The notes under the pieces were generated by a model that was not told where the DNA came from, did no database searches, and saw only the letters and a program-made list of their open reading frames with translations. Made by a program: the position numbers and the translations under genes. Positions 9,270 to 17,153 of a stretch of DNA of 41,522 nucleotides are shown here, in pieces. The stretch's first letter is position 1. Each line of letters opens with the position of its first letter. The stretch spans positions 1-41,522 of the forward strand of contig NZ_JAOAKP010000011.1 of NCBI RefSeq assembly GCF_026419855.1, read 5' to 3'. The stretch is from Methanothrix sp. (GTDB taxonomy: Archaea; Halobacteriota; Methanosarcinia; Methanotrichales; Methanotrichaceae).

Positions 9270-9384
9270 TATAGTCCTTTGCGTCACTTCATATAAGCTA
9301 ATTTAAAATTTGATGGACATGTCGCACTTCATACACAATTTTATTTAATATGCAATATTATATAAACTTATGCGGAATACTATA
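9270..9384 (-). repeat. Family D element, complete copy (inverted)
   Basis: A 115-bp reverse-complement copy of 1263-1377 with the same TATAGT/ACTATA ends. It carries A/T-rich stretches that could act as promoter material, but no gene begins beside it. Confidence 0.8.
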
Positions 9385-9417
9385 CATGCAGGCACACAAT
9401 ACTGGCCTCGGCGTCGG

Positions 9418-9462
9418 CCAGAAGCTCTCTCCGTCGAGGGTGCTTTTGGAGGAAGCTTCTGG
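9418..9462 (-). other. Perfect 9-bp inverted repeat downstream of tRNA-Val
   Basis: CCAGAAGCT (9418-9426) pairs exactly with AGCTTCTGG (9454-9462) around a 27-base loop. It lies just 3' of the tRNA in the direction of transcription. It could be a processing or termination structure, or part of a small RNA; there is no T-run to settle it. Confidence 0.4.
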
Positions 9463-9495
9463 AAAGCGCATTCCATAGAAGAGCTTTGTGGGCAG

Positions 9496-9569
9496 TGGGC
9501 CCGACGCGATTCGAACGCGTGATCCCCGCCGTGTGAAGGCGATGTCATAACCACCTAGACCACGGGCCC
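9496..9569 (-). tRNA. tRNA-Val (anticodon CAC)
   Basis: A 74-nt cloverleaf on the minus strand. The acceptor stem GGGCCCG pairs with CGGGCCC, the T arm ACGCG-TTCGAAT-CGCGT is perfect, and the anticodon stem TCGCC/GGCGG encloses TTCACAC, giving anticodon CAC (valine, GUG codons). The discriminator base is A and the 3' CCA is not encoded. No intron is seen. Confidence 0.95.
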
Positions 9570-9688
9570 TCAAGGCAGAGAGATACGACCAATTATTAGT
9601 ACCTTGCCCTCGATTTGAGTCTGCGCGGCGAAACTATTGCATTCATACTTGAGGTATCGAGATGCACAGCATGCAGCTGACAGCAGCC

Positions 9689-9696
9689 TTTTTAAA
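9689..9696 (+). promoter_or_regulatory. TATA box for nadA
   Basis: TTTTTAAA at this position would start transcription about 25 bases downstream, close to 9718-9722. That favours the nadA start at 9726 over the ATG at 9699, which would lie upstream of the mRNA start. Confidence 0.5.
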
Positions 9697-9725
9697 CAAT
9701 GACCTATCACCAGATCCGGACTATT

Positions 9726-10619
9726 ATGCTTGAGAAGGAGATACTGAGGCTGAAGTCTGAGAGAAATGCCATCATACTCGCGCATAACTACCAGCCAGCG
9801 GACGTGCAGGACATCGCCGATCTCACCGGCGACTCCCTGGAGCTGAGCAGGGCCGCAGCCACAATCGACTGTAATGTCCTCATCTTCTGCGGTGTGGACT
9901 TCATGGCGCAGACAGCAGCCATACTCTCTCCTGAGAAGATCGTCGTGCATCCGGACAGGAGCGCCTGCTGCCCGATGGCACAGATGATCTCGCCCCAGGA
10001 TGTGAGATCGCTGAGAGAGGTACACCCTGATGCCGCAGTGGTCTGCTACGTCAATTCATCAGCCGAGGTCAAGGCTGAAAGCGATATATGCTGCACATCC
10101 GCGAATGGTGTGCAGGTCGTCAACGCACTGGACGCTGACGATATACTGTTCGTACCGGACAGGAACCTCGCGGCTTACATCGCCAGGCACACCGATAAGA
10201 GGATAATCCCCTGGAACGGATACTGCTACGTCCACGACAGATACACCGCATCGGACGTCCTGGAGGCAAGGAGAAAGCATCCTGATGCTGAGCTTCTCGT
10301 CCATCCCGAGTGCAGGCCTGAGGTCATAGATCTGGCAGATGGCGTGTACAGTACATCAGGGATGCTGAAGCACGCGAGAGCCAGCGGAGCGAGTGAGTTC
10401 ATAATAGGGACTGAGGTCGGTATCCTCCACAGGCTCTGCGCTGAGAACCCTGAGAAGAGGTTCTACCCGCTCAGCACAGGCGCTGTATGCGAGGACATGA
10501 AGAAGACATCGCTGAAGAAGGTCCTTAGAGCGCTGGAGACGCTCTCCCCCAGAGTGGAGGTCCCACATGCCACAGCGGTCAGGGCAAGACGGGCGATAGA
10601 GCGGATGCTCGCTGTCTGA
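9726..10619 (+). CDS. nadA: Quinolinate synthase A
   Basis: A [4Fe-4S] enzyme that condenses iminoaspartate with dihydroxyacetone phosphate to quinolinate, the first committed intermediate of NAD biosynthesis. Motifs: AIILAHNYQPADVQDIADLTGDSLELSR at the N-terminus (shown here only as landmark), IFCGVDFMAQTA, LLVHPECRPEV and STGAVCEDM. The Cys in the last three are the usual cluster ligands. From the ATG at 9726 the protein is 297 aa, normal for the family; an ATG at 9699 adds nine residues but falls upstream of the expected transcript start. There is no nadB or nadC beside it. Confidence 0.95.
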   Translation: MLEKEILRLKSERNAIILAHNYQPADVQDIADLTGDSLELSRAAATIDCNVLIFCGVDFMAQTAAILSPEKIVVHPDRSACCPMAQMISPQDVRSLREVHPDAAVVCYVNSSAEVKAESDICCTSANGVQVVNALDADDILFVPDRNLAAYIARHTDKRIIPWNGYCYVHDRYTASDVLEARRKHPDAELLVHPECRPEVIDLADGVYSTSGMLKHARASGASEFIIGTEVGILHRLCAENPEKRFYPLSTGAVCEDMKKTSLKKVLRALETLSPRVEVPHATAVRARRAIERMLAV

Positions 10620-10637
10620 GCATTCATAAAATCAAAT

Positions 10638-10873
10638 GGCTCATCCATCTGAATTAGCGGATTGGCAGAGAATGACAGAAAAGAGACCACACAGATCCCC
10701 GAAAATTCCGGCTCAATTTGCTGTGTTGGATAAGTCTTTAAAATCCGCAAGCAGAAGACGATTCCAGGAATGCGTGGAGAGTAGATCAGAATCAATAGCT
10801 AGAGACGTTATCACAAAAGGTTATCCAACACAGCAGCTCAATTCAGATCTCCGATAATTTGCGGAGGTGAGCC
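10638..10873 (+). mobile_element. Family B MITE interrupted by a family A MITE
   Basis: A family B element (ends GGCTCATCC / GGTGAGCC) flanked by an exact 8-bp duplication AATCAAAT (10630-10637 and 10874-10881). It is split by a complete family A element at 10719-10835. Removing A and one copy of its target duplication restores a 111-bp B unit. Confidence 0.92.
10719..10835 (+). mobile_element. Family A MITE, copy 2 (nested in B)
   Basis: A 117-bp element with the same 15-bp terminal inverted repeats as copy 1, flanked by an exact 8-bp duplication GCTCAATT (10711-10718 and 10836-10843). That sequence is part of the family B consensus, so insertion into B is certain. Confidence 0.93.
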
Positions 10874-10949
10874 AATCAAATTTATTAATGATTTTGCAGC
10901 GATGTGCAGAGGGCAGGTTCGTGGTCCCATCCGAACTTCCCCGCACCCC

Positions 10950-11903
10950 CTACGCGAATCTGGATGCAAACTCCACGGCGTAGTATGTGATTATCATATC
11001 CGCGCCTGCTCTTTTTATGGACGTCAGCGCCTCCAGCATTGCTCCATCTCGATCAATCCACTTCCTCTCTGCTGCTGCCATGATCATGCTGTACTCGCCG
11101 CTGACCTGGTAAGCAGCAGTAGGCATCCTGAACATGTCCTTGACCATCCGGAGTATGTCGAGGTAGGGCATCGCAGGCTTGACCATGACCATATCCGCGC
11201 CCTCCTCTATATCGAGCTGGACCTCCCAGAGGGCCTCGTTCGCATTCGCCGGGTCCATCTGGTAGCTACGGCGATCCCCGAACGCGAATCCGGACTCAGC
11301 TGCCTCTCTGAACGGGCCGTAGAAGTGTGATGCATACTTTGCAGCGTATGAGAGGATCGCGACATCGCTGTATCCAGCATCATCAAGAGCGGACCTTATC
11401 GCTTTCACCATATGATCCATCATACCACTCGGAGCGACGATATCCGCGCCGGCCTCTGCCTGGCTCACGGCCGTTCTTCCGAGAATCGGAAGCGTCTCAT
11501 CGTTAATTATCTCCTGCCCGCAAACCACGCCGCAGTGGCCATGGCTGGTGTACTCGCAGAGGCAGAGATCTGTTATGACAACGAGATCCGTGGACTCCTT
11601 GATGCGCCTTACGGCCTTCTGTATAACACCCTCACGATCATAAGCGCCGGATCCTGTATCATCCTTTCTGGACGGTATCCCGAAGAGTATCACCGCCGGA
11701 ATTCCGAGATCCTCGATGCGTCCCGCTTCCTCAGCCACAGTCTTCAGGCTCTGCCGCAGCTGTCCGGGCATTGAGCTTATCGGAACGGGCTCATCGATGC
11801 GCTCATCCACAAAGATCGGCATTATGAGATCCCTGACGGAGAGCCTTGTCTCCGCGACCATCTCCCTGATGCCGGGCTTTCTCAAACGCCTCATGCGCCT
11901 CAA
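10950..11903 (-). CDS. hemB: Delta-aminolevulinic acid dehydratase (porphobilinogen synthase)
   Basis: Condenses two 5-aminolevulinate molecules to porphobilinogen. It is 317 aa with PIFVDE near the N-terminus, [14 protein letters not shown] (metal-binding Cys/His region), [11 protein letters not shown] and [13 protein letters not shown] (Schiff-base lysine region), and [11 protein letters not shown] with the second active-site lysine. It starts at TTG 11903, overlapping the hemA stop; a strong GGAGGT lies six bases upstream, which favours TTG over the ATG three codons later. It is the last gene of the tetrapyrrole operon, feeding siroheme, heme, F430 and cobamide synthesis. Confidence 0.97.
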   Translation of the reverse strand: MRRMRRLRKPGIREMVAETRLSVRDLIMPIFVDERIDEPVPISSMPGQLRQSLKTVAEEAGRIEDLGIPAVILFGIPSRKDDTGSGAYDREGVIQKAVRRIKESTDLVVITDLCLCEYTSHGHCGVVCGQEIINDETLPILGRTAVSQAEAGADIVAPSGMMDHMVKAIRSALDDAGYSDVAILSYAAKYASHFYGPFREAAESGFAFGDRRSYQMDPANANEALWEVQLDIEEGADMVMVKPAMPYLDILRMVKDMFRMPTAAYQVSGEYSMIMAAAERKWIDRDGAMLEALTSIKRAGADMIITYYAVEFASRFA

Positions 11904-13153
11904 TCAGAAACCTCCTGGTTCAGTCTGAAGAGATCCGCAGCATACCTGAGCATCTCGGTATCGCCCCTCTCAGCAGCGGCTTTCAGAGCCTTTGTCGGCT
12001 CTGCGAATATCTTGTTTACAATCGAGTGGCTCATGTCCATGAGAACCTTCTGCTCTATCTCCCCCAGGGTATGATAGGCGCTGAGCTTGTTCATAGCCCT
12101 CCTGACCTCCTGCTCCTTTATCTTCTCAGCCTCTGAGTAGATCCTCGCAAGAAGCTCCTCGGCCTCCTTTCTCTTGTACTTGGCCCTGAGAAGCTCAAGC
12201 TCCTCCTCTATTATGGCCTCGACCTTCTCGATCTCCTTCATCCTCAGCCGCATGTTCTCATCGCTTATCTGCTTCAGGCTGTCTATGTTGTGAAGCTCCA
12301 CGCCCTCTATCTCGCGCACAGCCTCATCCACATCCCTGGGATTTGCAATGTCTATGATCAGAAGCTTGTTCTTCCGGCCCTCCATAGCGCGCTCGATATC
12401 CTCCTTGAGAAGTATGTAGTGGGGCGCCGAGGTCGCGCTTATCACAACGTCCGCCTCCCTTATCTTCCTCTTCATCTCCTCATAGGGCACAGCTGTGCCC
12501 CCGAGAGATGCAGCAAGGGAGAGCGCAGTTCCGAAAGTGCGGTTTGTCACATAGAGGGTACCTATGTTCTTTGAGACGAGCGCTTTCGATATCAGCTCCC
12601 CTGTCTCACCTGCGCCTATTACCAGTACAGATTTTCCCTCAAGACTTCCCAGTATATGCTCGGCGAGATCGACAGCTGCAGATCCAACGGAGACAGAGCG
12701 CTCGTTAATGGCAGTCTCCTTCCTCACGCGCTTTCCAACCTGAATGGCCTTCTTGAACGCTGTATCCAGGACCCAGCCTGTGTATCCAAGGTTCTTCGCG
12801 ATCCTGTAGAGCTCCTTCATCTGGCCGAGGATCTGATCCTCCCCTATTATCATGGACTCCAGACCTGAGGCGAGCCTGAGAAGGTGGAGAAGCGACTCAT
12901 CATGGTCGTGGATGTCTATTATCCTGGAGGAGACCCGGGCCTTCTTTGCTATCTCGAAGAGTACCTTCTCACCGCGGGGAGAGACCACGTATATCTCGAC
13001 ACGGTTGCATGTCTTGAGGACCACGCACTCCTCGACGGTGTCATGCGAGGAGACCCACTTCAGGAGAGCCTCGACATCGCCATGCCATGCGTTCTCGATC
13101 TCACTTATCGAGGCCTTCTTGTGAGTCACCAGCATCGAGGTTATCCTGCTCAT
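11900..13153 (-). CDS. hemA: Glutamyl-tRNA reductase
   Basis: NADPH-dependent reduction of glutamyl-tRNA to glutamate-1-semialdehyde, the entry to tetrapyrroles. It is 417 aa with [12 protein letters not shown], the catalytic-Cys region [45 protein letters not shown], the nucleotide-binding [17 protein letters not shown] and a C-terminal helical dimerisation region. The ATG at 13153 gives the usual N-terminus, though its ribosome site is weak. The first 53 bases overlap the end of the upstream precorrin-2 dehydrogenase gene, an unusually long overlap. No hemL is seen in the window. Confidence 0.97.
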   Translation of the reverse strand: MSRITSMLVTHKKASISEIENAWHGDVEALLKWVSSHDTVEECVVLKTCNRVEIYVVSPRGEKVLFEIAKKARVSSRIIDIHDHDESLLHLLRLASGLESMIIGEDQILGQMKELYRIAKNLGYTGWVLDTAFKKAIQVGKRVRKETAINERSVSVGSAAVDLAEHILGSLEGKSVLVIGAGETGELISKALVSKNIGTLYVTNRTFGTALSLAASLGGTAVPYEEMKRKIREADVVISATSAPHYILLKEDIERAMEGRKNKLLIIDIANPRDVDEAVREIEGVELHNIDSLKQISDENMRLRMKEIEKVEAIIEEELELLRAKYKRKEAEELLARIYSEAEKIKEQEVRRAMNKLSAYHTLGEIEQKVLMDMSHSIVNKIFAEPTKALKAAAERGDTEMLRYAADLFRLNQEVSD

Positions 13154-13805
13154 CTGGCGTGAGATTCTCCCGGACTCTCATATAGGCCTTTTCATGGGCT
13201 CCTGCGATATCACCATTCTCCAGGCATGACCATACAGAGCTGTCTGAGAGCACAGACCAGAGCAGATCCCGCCTCCTGCTCTGCGGCTCCACATTCTTTT
13301 TTAGATCATTTCTTATACTGCGGAGGAGATCTGCCATCAGAGCGTAGACCTCCACATCACGCTCCAGCCTCATGCGGATGTACCTCGAGAGTGCCGGTAT
13401 CCCCGTTGATATCGCGAGGATCACGGATCTCCTTTTTACGATCGATGGCACCACAACCTCCCCCGCCCTGTCGACGCTGTTCACTAGCACGCCCTTTCTG
13501 CGCGCGATATCCTCCAGAGCTGCATTCAGCTCCTGGTCGCTTGTTGCAGGTATGGCGATGAATGCACCCTCTAGCGCCCTCTCCGCAATCTCCAGACCAT
13601 CTTCTCTCGTTAGATCCGCTTCCAGTACCTCCAGAATCCCATCTGATGCCATTCTGAGAATACCCTCGGTGAAGTCCCTGCTCACGACCGCTAGATCGCC
13701 CTGAGCAAAAAGCCTGGCCTTGCGCTCTGCCACATCACCGCCACCGAATATGACAATGCGCCTTCCCTTCAGGTCTATCAAAAGAGGAACGTGGCTTCTG
13801 CTCAT
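13101..13805 (-). CDS. Precorrin-2 dehydrogenase / sirohydrochlorin ferrochelatase-type (siroheme synthase N-domain)
   Basis: A 234-aa Met8/CysG-N-like protein that oxidises precorrin-2 to sirohydrochlorin with NAD. The N-terminus PLLIDLKGRRIVIFGGGDVAERKARLF is the Rossmann start (landmark), followed by AIPATSDQELNAALEDIARRKGVLVN and ISTGIPALSRYIRMRLE. The methyltransferase half of CysG is absent, as in other archaea. The ATG at 13805 overlaps the stop of the preceding ahbB-like gene as ATGA, implying translational coupling. The reading frame stays open upstream of that ATG, but only as a shadow of the preceding gene. Confidence 0.92.
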   Translation of the reverse strand: MSRSHVPLLIDLKGRRIVIFGGGDVAERKARLFAQGDLAVVSRDFTEGILRMASDGILEVLEADLTREDGLEIAERALEGAFIAIPATSDQELNAALEDIARRKGVLVNSVDRAGEVVVPSIVKRRSVILAISTGIPALSRYIRMRLERDVEVYALMADLLRSIRNDLKKNVEPQSRRRDLLWSVLSDSSVWSCLENGDIAGAHEKAYMRVRENLTPDEQDNLDAGDSQEGLDK

Positions 13806-14269
13806 ATCCTCGCGCTCGTCTTCTTGTACTCCCTCTCGCTGAAGAGTATTCTGTACTCCTTCACGCCTGTGGCTTCTGATATTCTGGAGGCGATCTCCTC
13901 GCACTCCTCCCTGCTTCTTGAATGTACAACCGTGTAGAGGTTGTAGGGCCACTCAGCACATGTTGCCCTCTGGTAACAGTGTGTGACCTCCTCGAATGAG
14001 GCCATTATGCCTCCAATCCTTTCGATATCCCCCTCGACATTCCAGACGATCATCGCGTTCGCAACTATCCCCAGCGCCCTGTGGCCTATGGTGGCTGCAA
14101 ACCTTCTCACCACCCCGGATTCGCGGAGGGCTCTGAGCCTTGATATCACAGTCTCCTCATCCAGCCCGAGCCTCTCTCCGAGCTCTCTGAATGGGTGTGG
14201 AACGATTGGTAGCCCATCCTGCAGTGCCCTGAGCAGCGCGAGATCTGCAGGATTCATTCCCCCGTACAT
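13802..14269 (-). CDS. AhbB-type siroheme decarboxylase / Lrp-AsnC-like protein
   Basis: A 155-aa protein with an N-terminal winged helix (ALLRALQDGLPIVPHPF, then an HTH region) and an AsnC-type ligand domain. The motif VTHCYQR followed by EWPYNLYTVVH is typical of the Ahb siroheme decarboxylases, which convert siroheme to didecarboxysiroheme in the archaeal heme pathway. These proteins are often mis-annotated as AsnC regulators. The start is fixed by a strong AGGAGGAG just before the ATG at 14269; longer open frame upstream is ignored. Only one of the two usual subunits (AhbA/AhbB) is encoded here. Its place at the head of the operon with siroheme and hem genes supports the enzymatic role. 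Confidence 0.85.
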   Translation of the reverse strand: MYGGMNPADLALLRALQDGLPIVPHPFRELGERLGLDEETVISRLRALRESGVVRRFAATIGHRALGIVANAMIVWNVEGDIERIGGIMASFEEVTHCYQRATCAEWPYNLYTVVHSRSREECEEIASRISEATGVKEYRILFSEREYKKTSARI

Positions 14270-14297
14270 ATCTCCTCCTGTGTGGGCGCTGAGCCTC

Positions 14298-16358
14298 TCA
14301 TGCAACCGCTGATATTCTCCATCCGTTGTCCCTCTCGAACGGATAGCGGTCCACCCCCCTCGATGGCACAGTCCTCGGAGAGTCTCCGGGGTTTCCACTC
14401 ACCTGGTGATCTGACCAGTAATTTCCTCCGATCGCCGGCCCCATATCCCAGAGGTTGCTTCCGTTATCCACAGCATTCTGTCCGAACATGGAGCCGTTAT
14501 CGATGAAGCTGTTGTGGTAGATTCTGTTGTCGTTGCAGTCGGTCAGGCTCAGGCCGACCATGCCATTGCCCACGAACCTGTTATCGGTTATGTTGCATCC
14601 TGAGCTGCTTCCCATTCGCATTCCGAATCTATCGTTCATGCTGATGTTGTTGCCTATGAACTGGAATCCGCGCACGCCGTTCACGAAGATCCCCTCTCTG
14701 TTCCGGAGAGCGGTGTTATCAGCGGCAGATCCTCCAGAGAGCTGTTCGATTCTTATCCCTACAGCGTTAACGCTAGCGTTGTTCATCGCAAGAACGCACT
14801 GATTCGAGCCGGAGATCGCTATTCCGTTGCTGTTTCCTGTCACCTCATTCTCATTCACTGTTGATCTGTGCGACCTGACAAGTCTTATTCCATCCTCTCT
14901 GTTCGACAAAATTCTGGAACGCACGATCTCCGATGATAGGGCATCGAGGAGATGCATCCCGGCGGTGCAGTTCTCCGCCTGGGAATCGGTTATCCTCGAC
15001 CTCCTGTCGCCCTCCAGTCTGAATCCGCTCTCAGTGCAGTCCAGCGCAGCGCTGCTCCTCACAAGAATATCCTGCGAGCGACCGAACCAGAAGCCGATCC
15101 CGCAGGCCTCTGCGGTCGTGTTCTCCACCACACAGTCTCCTGAGTCGAGTATCGACGTTCCTATCTCGCTCCTGTAGAGCCTGCAGTCCGAGATCCTGGA
15201 GTTGAGCGCTCCCACGAGCATGATGGCTGCGCTGCAGTTCGATATGCTCTGGTTTCTCACAGTGATGTTCTCGCAGTCGATAAGACCAACGAATCCGTAG
15301 CTCTTATCTATCGAAATGTCGCGGGCTCCGACCAGATAGAGAACCGGCCTGCCATCTATCATGTTCGATTCGTCAATGCTCTGGTTGAAGGAGTTGTCAT
15401 CCATCCTGGCCCTCGGATCTGATATGAGCCTGAGGTCGCCAAGGTTGCCTGCTTCTATTCTTAGGCTGTATCTGTTTGAGACCAGCAGGTTCTCCCTTAG
15501 CAGGTTGCCACCAGAGCCCTTCATCGATACGCCGTACTCGTTCCTCTCCACGATGTTGCCAACTATCCTGTTCCCGGTGGAGGATTTCATGAGAAGACCA
15601 TTGCCGTTGCGGAGAAGCCAGTTCGAAGATATGCTGTTGTTCCTCGAGTCCTCCAGATAAACTCCGGCGATCCTGTTGCTCTCGCATGTGTTATTCATTA
15701 TGATGTTGCTCTTCGCCGACTTCAGGCGTATGCCTATGTTCGATGTGGAGAGGTTGTTGAAAACAACGCTGTTGTTGTTTCCGGCCACATCTATCGCATT
15801 TCCCGCATATGTCACAGTGTTACCGGTGATCGTGGAGTCATTGCCTCTTACCTCTATGCCAGCCCCCAGCGGTCCTGATATCGTGTTCTTCTCGACGATC
15901 GCGGAGCCGTTAAGCCTTATCCCATATGCGGTGGCTGAGATGGTGTTGTTCGAGACCACTCCTCTGTATGCTGCGATTCCTGTGGAGGCGTTTTTGATGC
16001 TGCAGTTGGTCACATATGCATACCCTTCTATCACGACTGCCGGATCCCTGCCGCTACCGAGGATCGTGAGGTTGGATATGCTGCTCCCATATGATATCAT
16101 CCTGAAGGTCGTACGGCCCATGCCGTCTACGGTGGCGCCGTATCCCTTTATGGAGACCAGCTTATTGATCTCCACACTCTCCCTGTAGTACCCCGGCATG
16201 ACCAGTATCTCATCTCCATTCTGCGCATTTGCCAGCGCCGCGTTCACGCTTCTGATCGCGCCGGTCTTCCCCTGGTCTACAACCAGAGTCCTCGCGCTGG
16301 ATGCTGATACTATTGCGACCATCAGAACCACTATCAGTGCAGACCTCCACAGGCTCAC
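14298..16358 (-). CDS. Secreted NosD-like right-handed parallel beta-helix protein
   Basis: A 686-aa protein with a signal peptide (WRSALIVVLMVAIVSASSA) and then more than twenty short repeats of the type N-x-I-x-x-N, the PbH1/NosD beta-helix pattern. It begins with a VVDQGKTGAIRSVNAALANA segment and closes with IGGNYWSDH and GVDRYPF, the usual C-terminus of NosD-like surface proteins. It probably binds or processes extracellular carbohydrate or shapes the envelope; substrate unknown. It starts at GTG with GGAGGA six bases upstream and a TATA-like TTTATA just before. It ends 28 bases before the ahbB-like gene, probably by chance rather than shared function. Confidence 0.88.
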   Translation of the reverse strand: MSLWRSALIVVLMVAIVSASSARTLVVDQGKTGAIRSVNAALANAQNGDEILVMPGYYRESVEINKLVSIKGYGATVDGMGRTTFRMISYGSSISNLTILGSGRDPAVVIEGYAYVTNCSIKNASTGIAAYRGVVSNNTISATAYGIRLNGSAIVEKNTISGPLGAGIEVRGNDSTITGNTVTYAGNAIDVAGNNNSVVFNNLSTSNIGIRLKSAKSNIIMNNTCESNRIAGVYLEDSRNNSISSNWLLRNGNGLLMKSSTGNRIVGNIVERNEYGVSMKGSGGNLLRENLLVSNRYSLRIEAGNLGDLRLISDPRARMDDNSFNQSIDESNMIDGRPVLYLVGARDISIDKSYGFVGLIDCENITVRNQSISNCSAAIMLVGALNSRISDCRLYRSEIGTSILDSGDCVVENTTAEACGIGFWFGRSQDILVRSSAALDCTESGFRLEGDRRSRITDSQAENCTAGMHLLDALSSEIVRSRILSNREDGIRLVRSHRSTVNENEVTGNSNGIAISGSNQCVLAMNNASVNAVGIRIEQLSGGSAADNTALRNREGIFVNGVRGFQFIGNNISMNDRFGMRMGSSSGCNITDNRFVGNGMVGLSLTDCNDNRIYHNSFIDNGSMFGQNAVDNGSNLWDMGPAIGGNYWSDHQVSGNPGDSPRTVPSRGVDRYPFERDNGWRISAVA

Positions 16359-16457
16359 ACGAACTCCTCCAGATGAGTATAAACCTGATGGGTGATATAG
16401 TTTCGCCGGAGCATATCAACGAACTTCTGACCCTATCAGGCAGTTTGTTACAAAATC

Positions 16458-16465
16458 TTTAAATA
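16458..16465 (+). promoter_or_regulatory. TATA box for a leaderless small ORF
   Basis: TTTAAATA, centred about 24 bases before the ATG at 16485, the spacing expected for a leaderless archaeal transcript starting at that ATG. Confidence 0.5.
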
Positions 16466-16484
16466 ATATTACTAAAACATAACT

Positions 16485-16694
16485 ATGGATACGACCAGTT
16501 TTAACAGCTGCGGGCCGGGGCAGTCCTCCATCCTGCAGGCCCGCAACCTCCTTGCCAATTCATGGCGTGAGGAAGTGTGCCATGTGGAGATCTCCCACAT
16601 GTCATGCATTTCGTACGCTCTTATGTTTCCAGCAACTTGGAGGTCATGCAAGGCGGCTGCTGGAAACACTCATTCAATCGCCACGAGTGCATAG
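16485..16694 (+). pseudogene. Small ORF, probably 3'-truncated by a family C element
   Basis: A 69-codon frame starting at an ATG placed for leaderless expression. The first 44 codons are unique sequence and contain SCGPGQSS and several Cys/His. From 16616 on the frame runs into a family C MITE, so the last 25 codons are element sequence and the original C-terminus is lost. I do not recognise the product; it may be an intact small gene that recruited the element's sequence, or a remnant. Confidence 0.4.
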
Positions 16695-16738
16695 CAGTAA
16701 CACTATCTATCTGAGAAAGTTGTCAGATGGATGAGAGA
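16616..16738 (-). mobile_element. Family C MITE, copy 2
   Basis: A 123-bp relative of 8913-9035 in the opposite orientation. It begins CGCTCTTATGTTTCCAGCAA and has a decayed right end (GATGAGAGA). No target duplication is visible. It stands 19 bp from the family B element at 16758. Confidence 0.8.
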
Positions 16739-16757
16739 TACAGTTAAAAATCAATGT

Positions 16758-16867
16758 GGCTCATCTCCGCGAATTATCGGAGATCTGAATTGAGCCGGAA
16801 TTTCGGGGATCTGTGAGGTCTCTTTTCCGTCATTCTCTGCCAATCCGCTAATTCGGATGGATGAGCC
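16758..16867 (-). mobile_element. Family B MITE, intact copy
   Basis: A 110-bp element with ends GGCTCATC / GATGAGCC and inner paired GAATTATCGGA/TCCGCTAATTC, flanked by an exact 8-bp duplication ATCAATGT (16750-16757 and 16868-16875). It is the reverse complement of the copy at 10638 once the nested A element is removed. The following 16876-17000 shows nothing I can assign. Confidence 0.93.
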
Positions 16868-17005
16868 ATCAATGTTACTGAGCAGAAGTAAACGACCAAA
16901 TGCCGTGCAGTTCAACAAATCATGCATATGGCGAGAATGCTCCTTAAGCAAGTGGGAGTCAGGACTGATAATATTAATATTGATCTATATTTGAGATTGA
17001 GCAGA

Positions 17006-17015
17006 ATTTATAAAT
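17006..17015 (+). promoter_or_regulatory. TATA box for the LeuA-like gene
   Basis: ATTTATAAAT, a strong archaeal TATA element. Transcription should start near 17035-17042, leaving an untranslated leader of about 110 bases before the start codon at 17154. Confidence 0.55.
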
Positions 17016-17153
17016 ATCATCTTCAACCTTAGAGTTTGGCTTAGGGCCTGCGTATTCGTGCATGTGTGGAACTATGCTTTAATGCTTGCTTTTAGGGGTT
17101 GTCCGATCATCACAGCACGTCAAACACAGTGCCCTAGATGGAGGTTGATGTGC

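Noticed and set aside
8727-9384. CRISPR array in the repeat-rich 8.7-9.4 kb spacer
   Set aside because: The repeats are single copies of different families with inverted ends and target duplications; there are no regularly spaced direct repeats and no cas genes.
13806-13952. N-terminal extension of the siroheme synthase frame upstream of 13805
   Set aside because: It lies wholly within the ahbB-like gene in another frame; the ATGA overlap and the family N-terminus start at 13805.
14270-14398. Longer N-terminus for the AhbB-like protein
   Set aside because: It overlaps the beta-helix gene, has no family match, and a strong AGGAGGAG marks ATG 14269.
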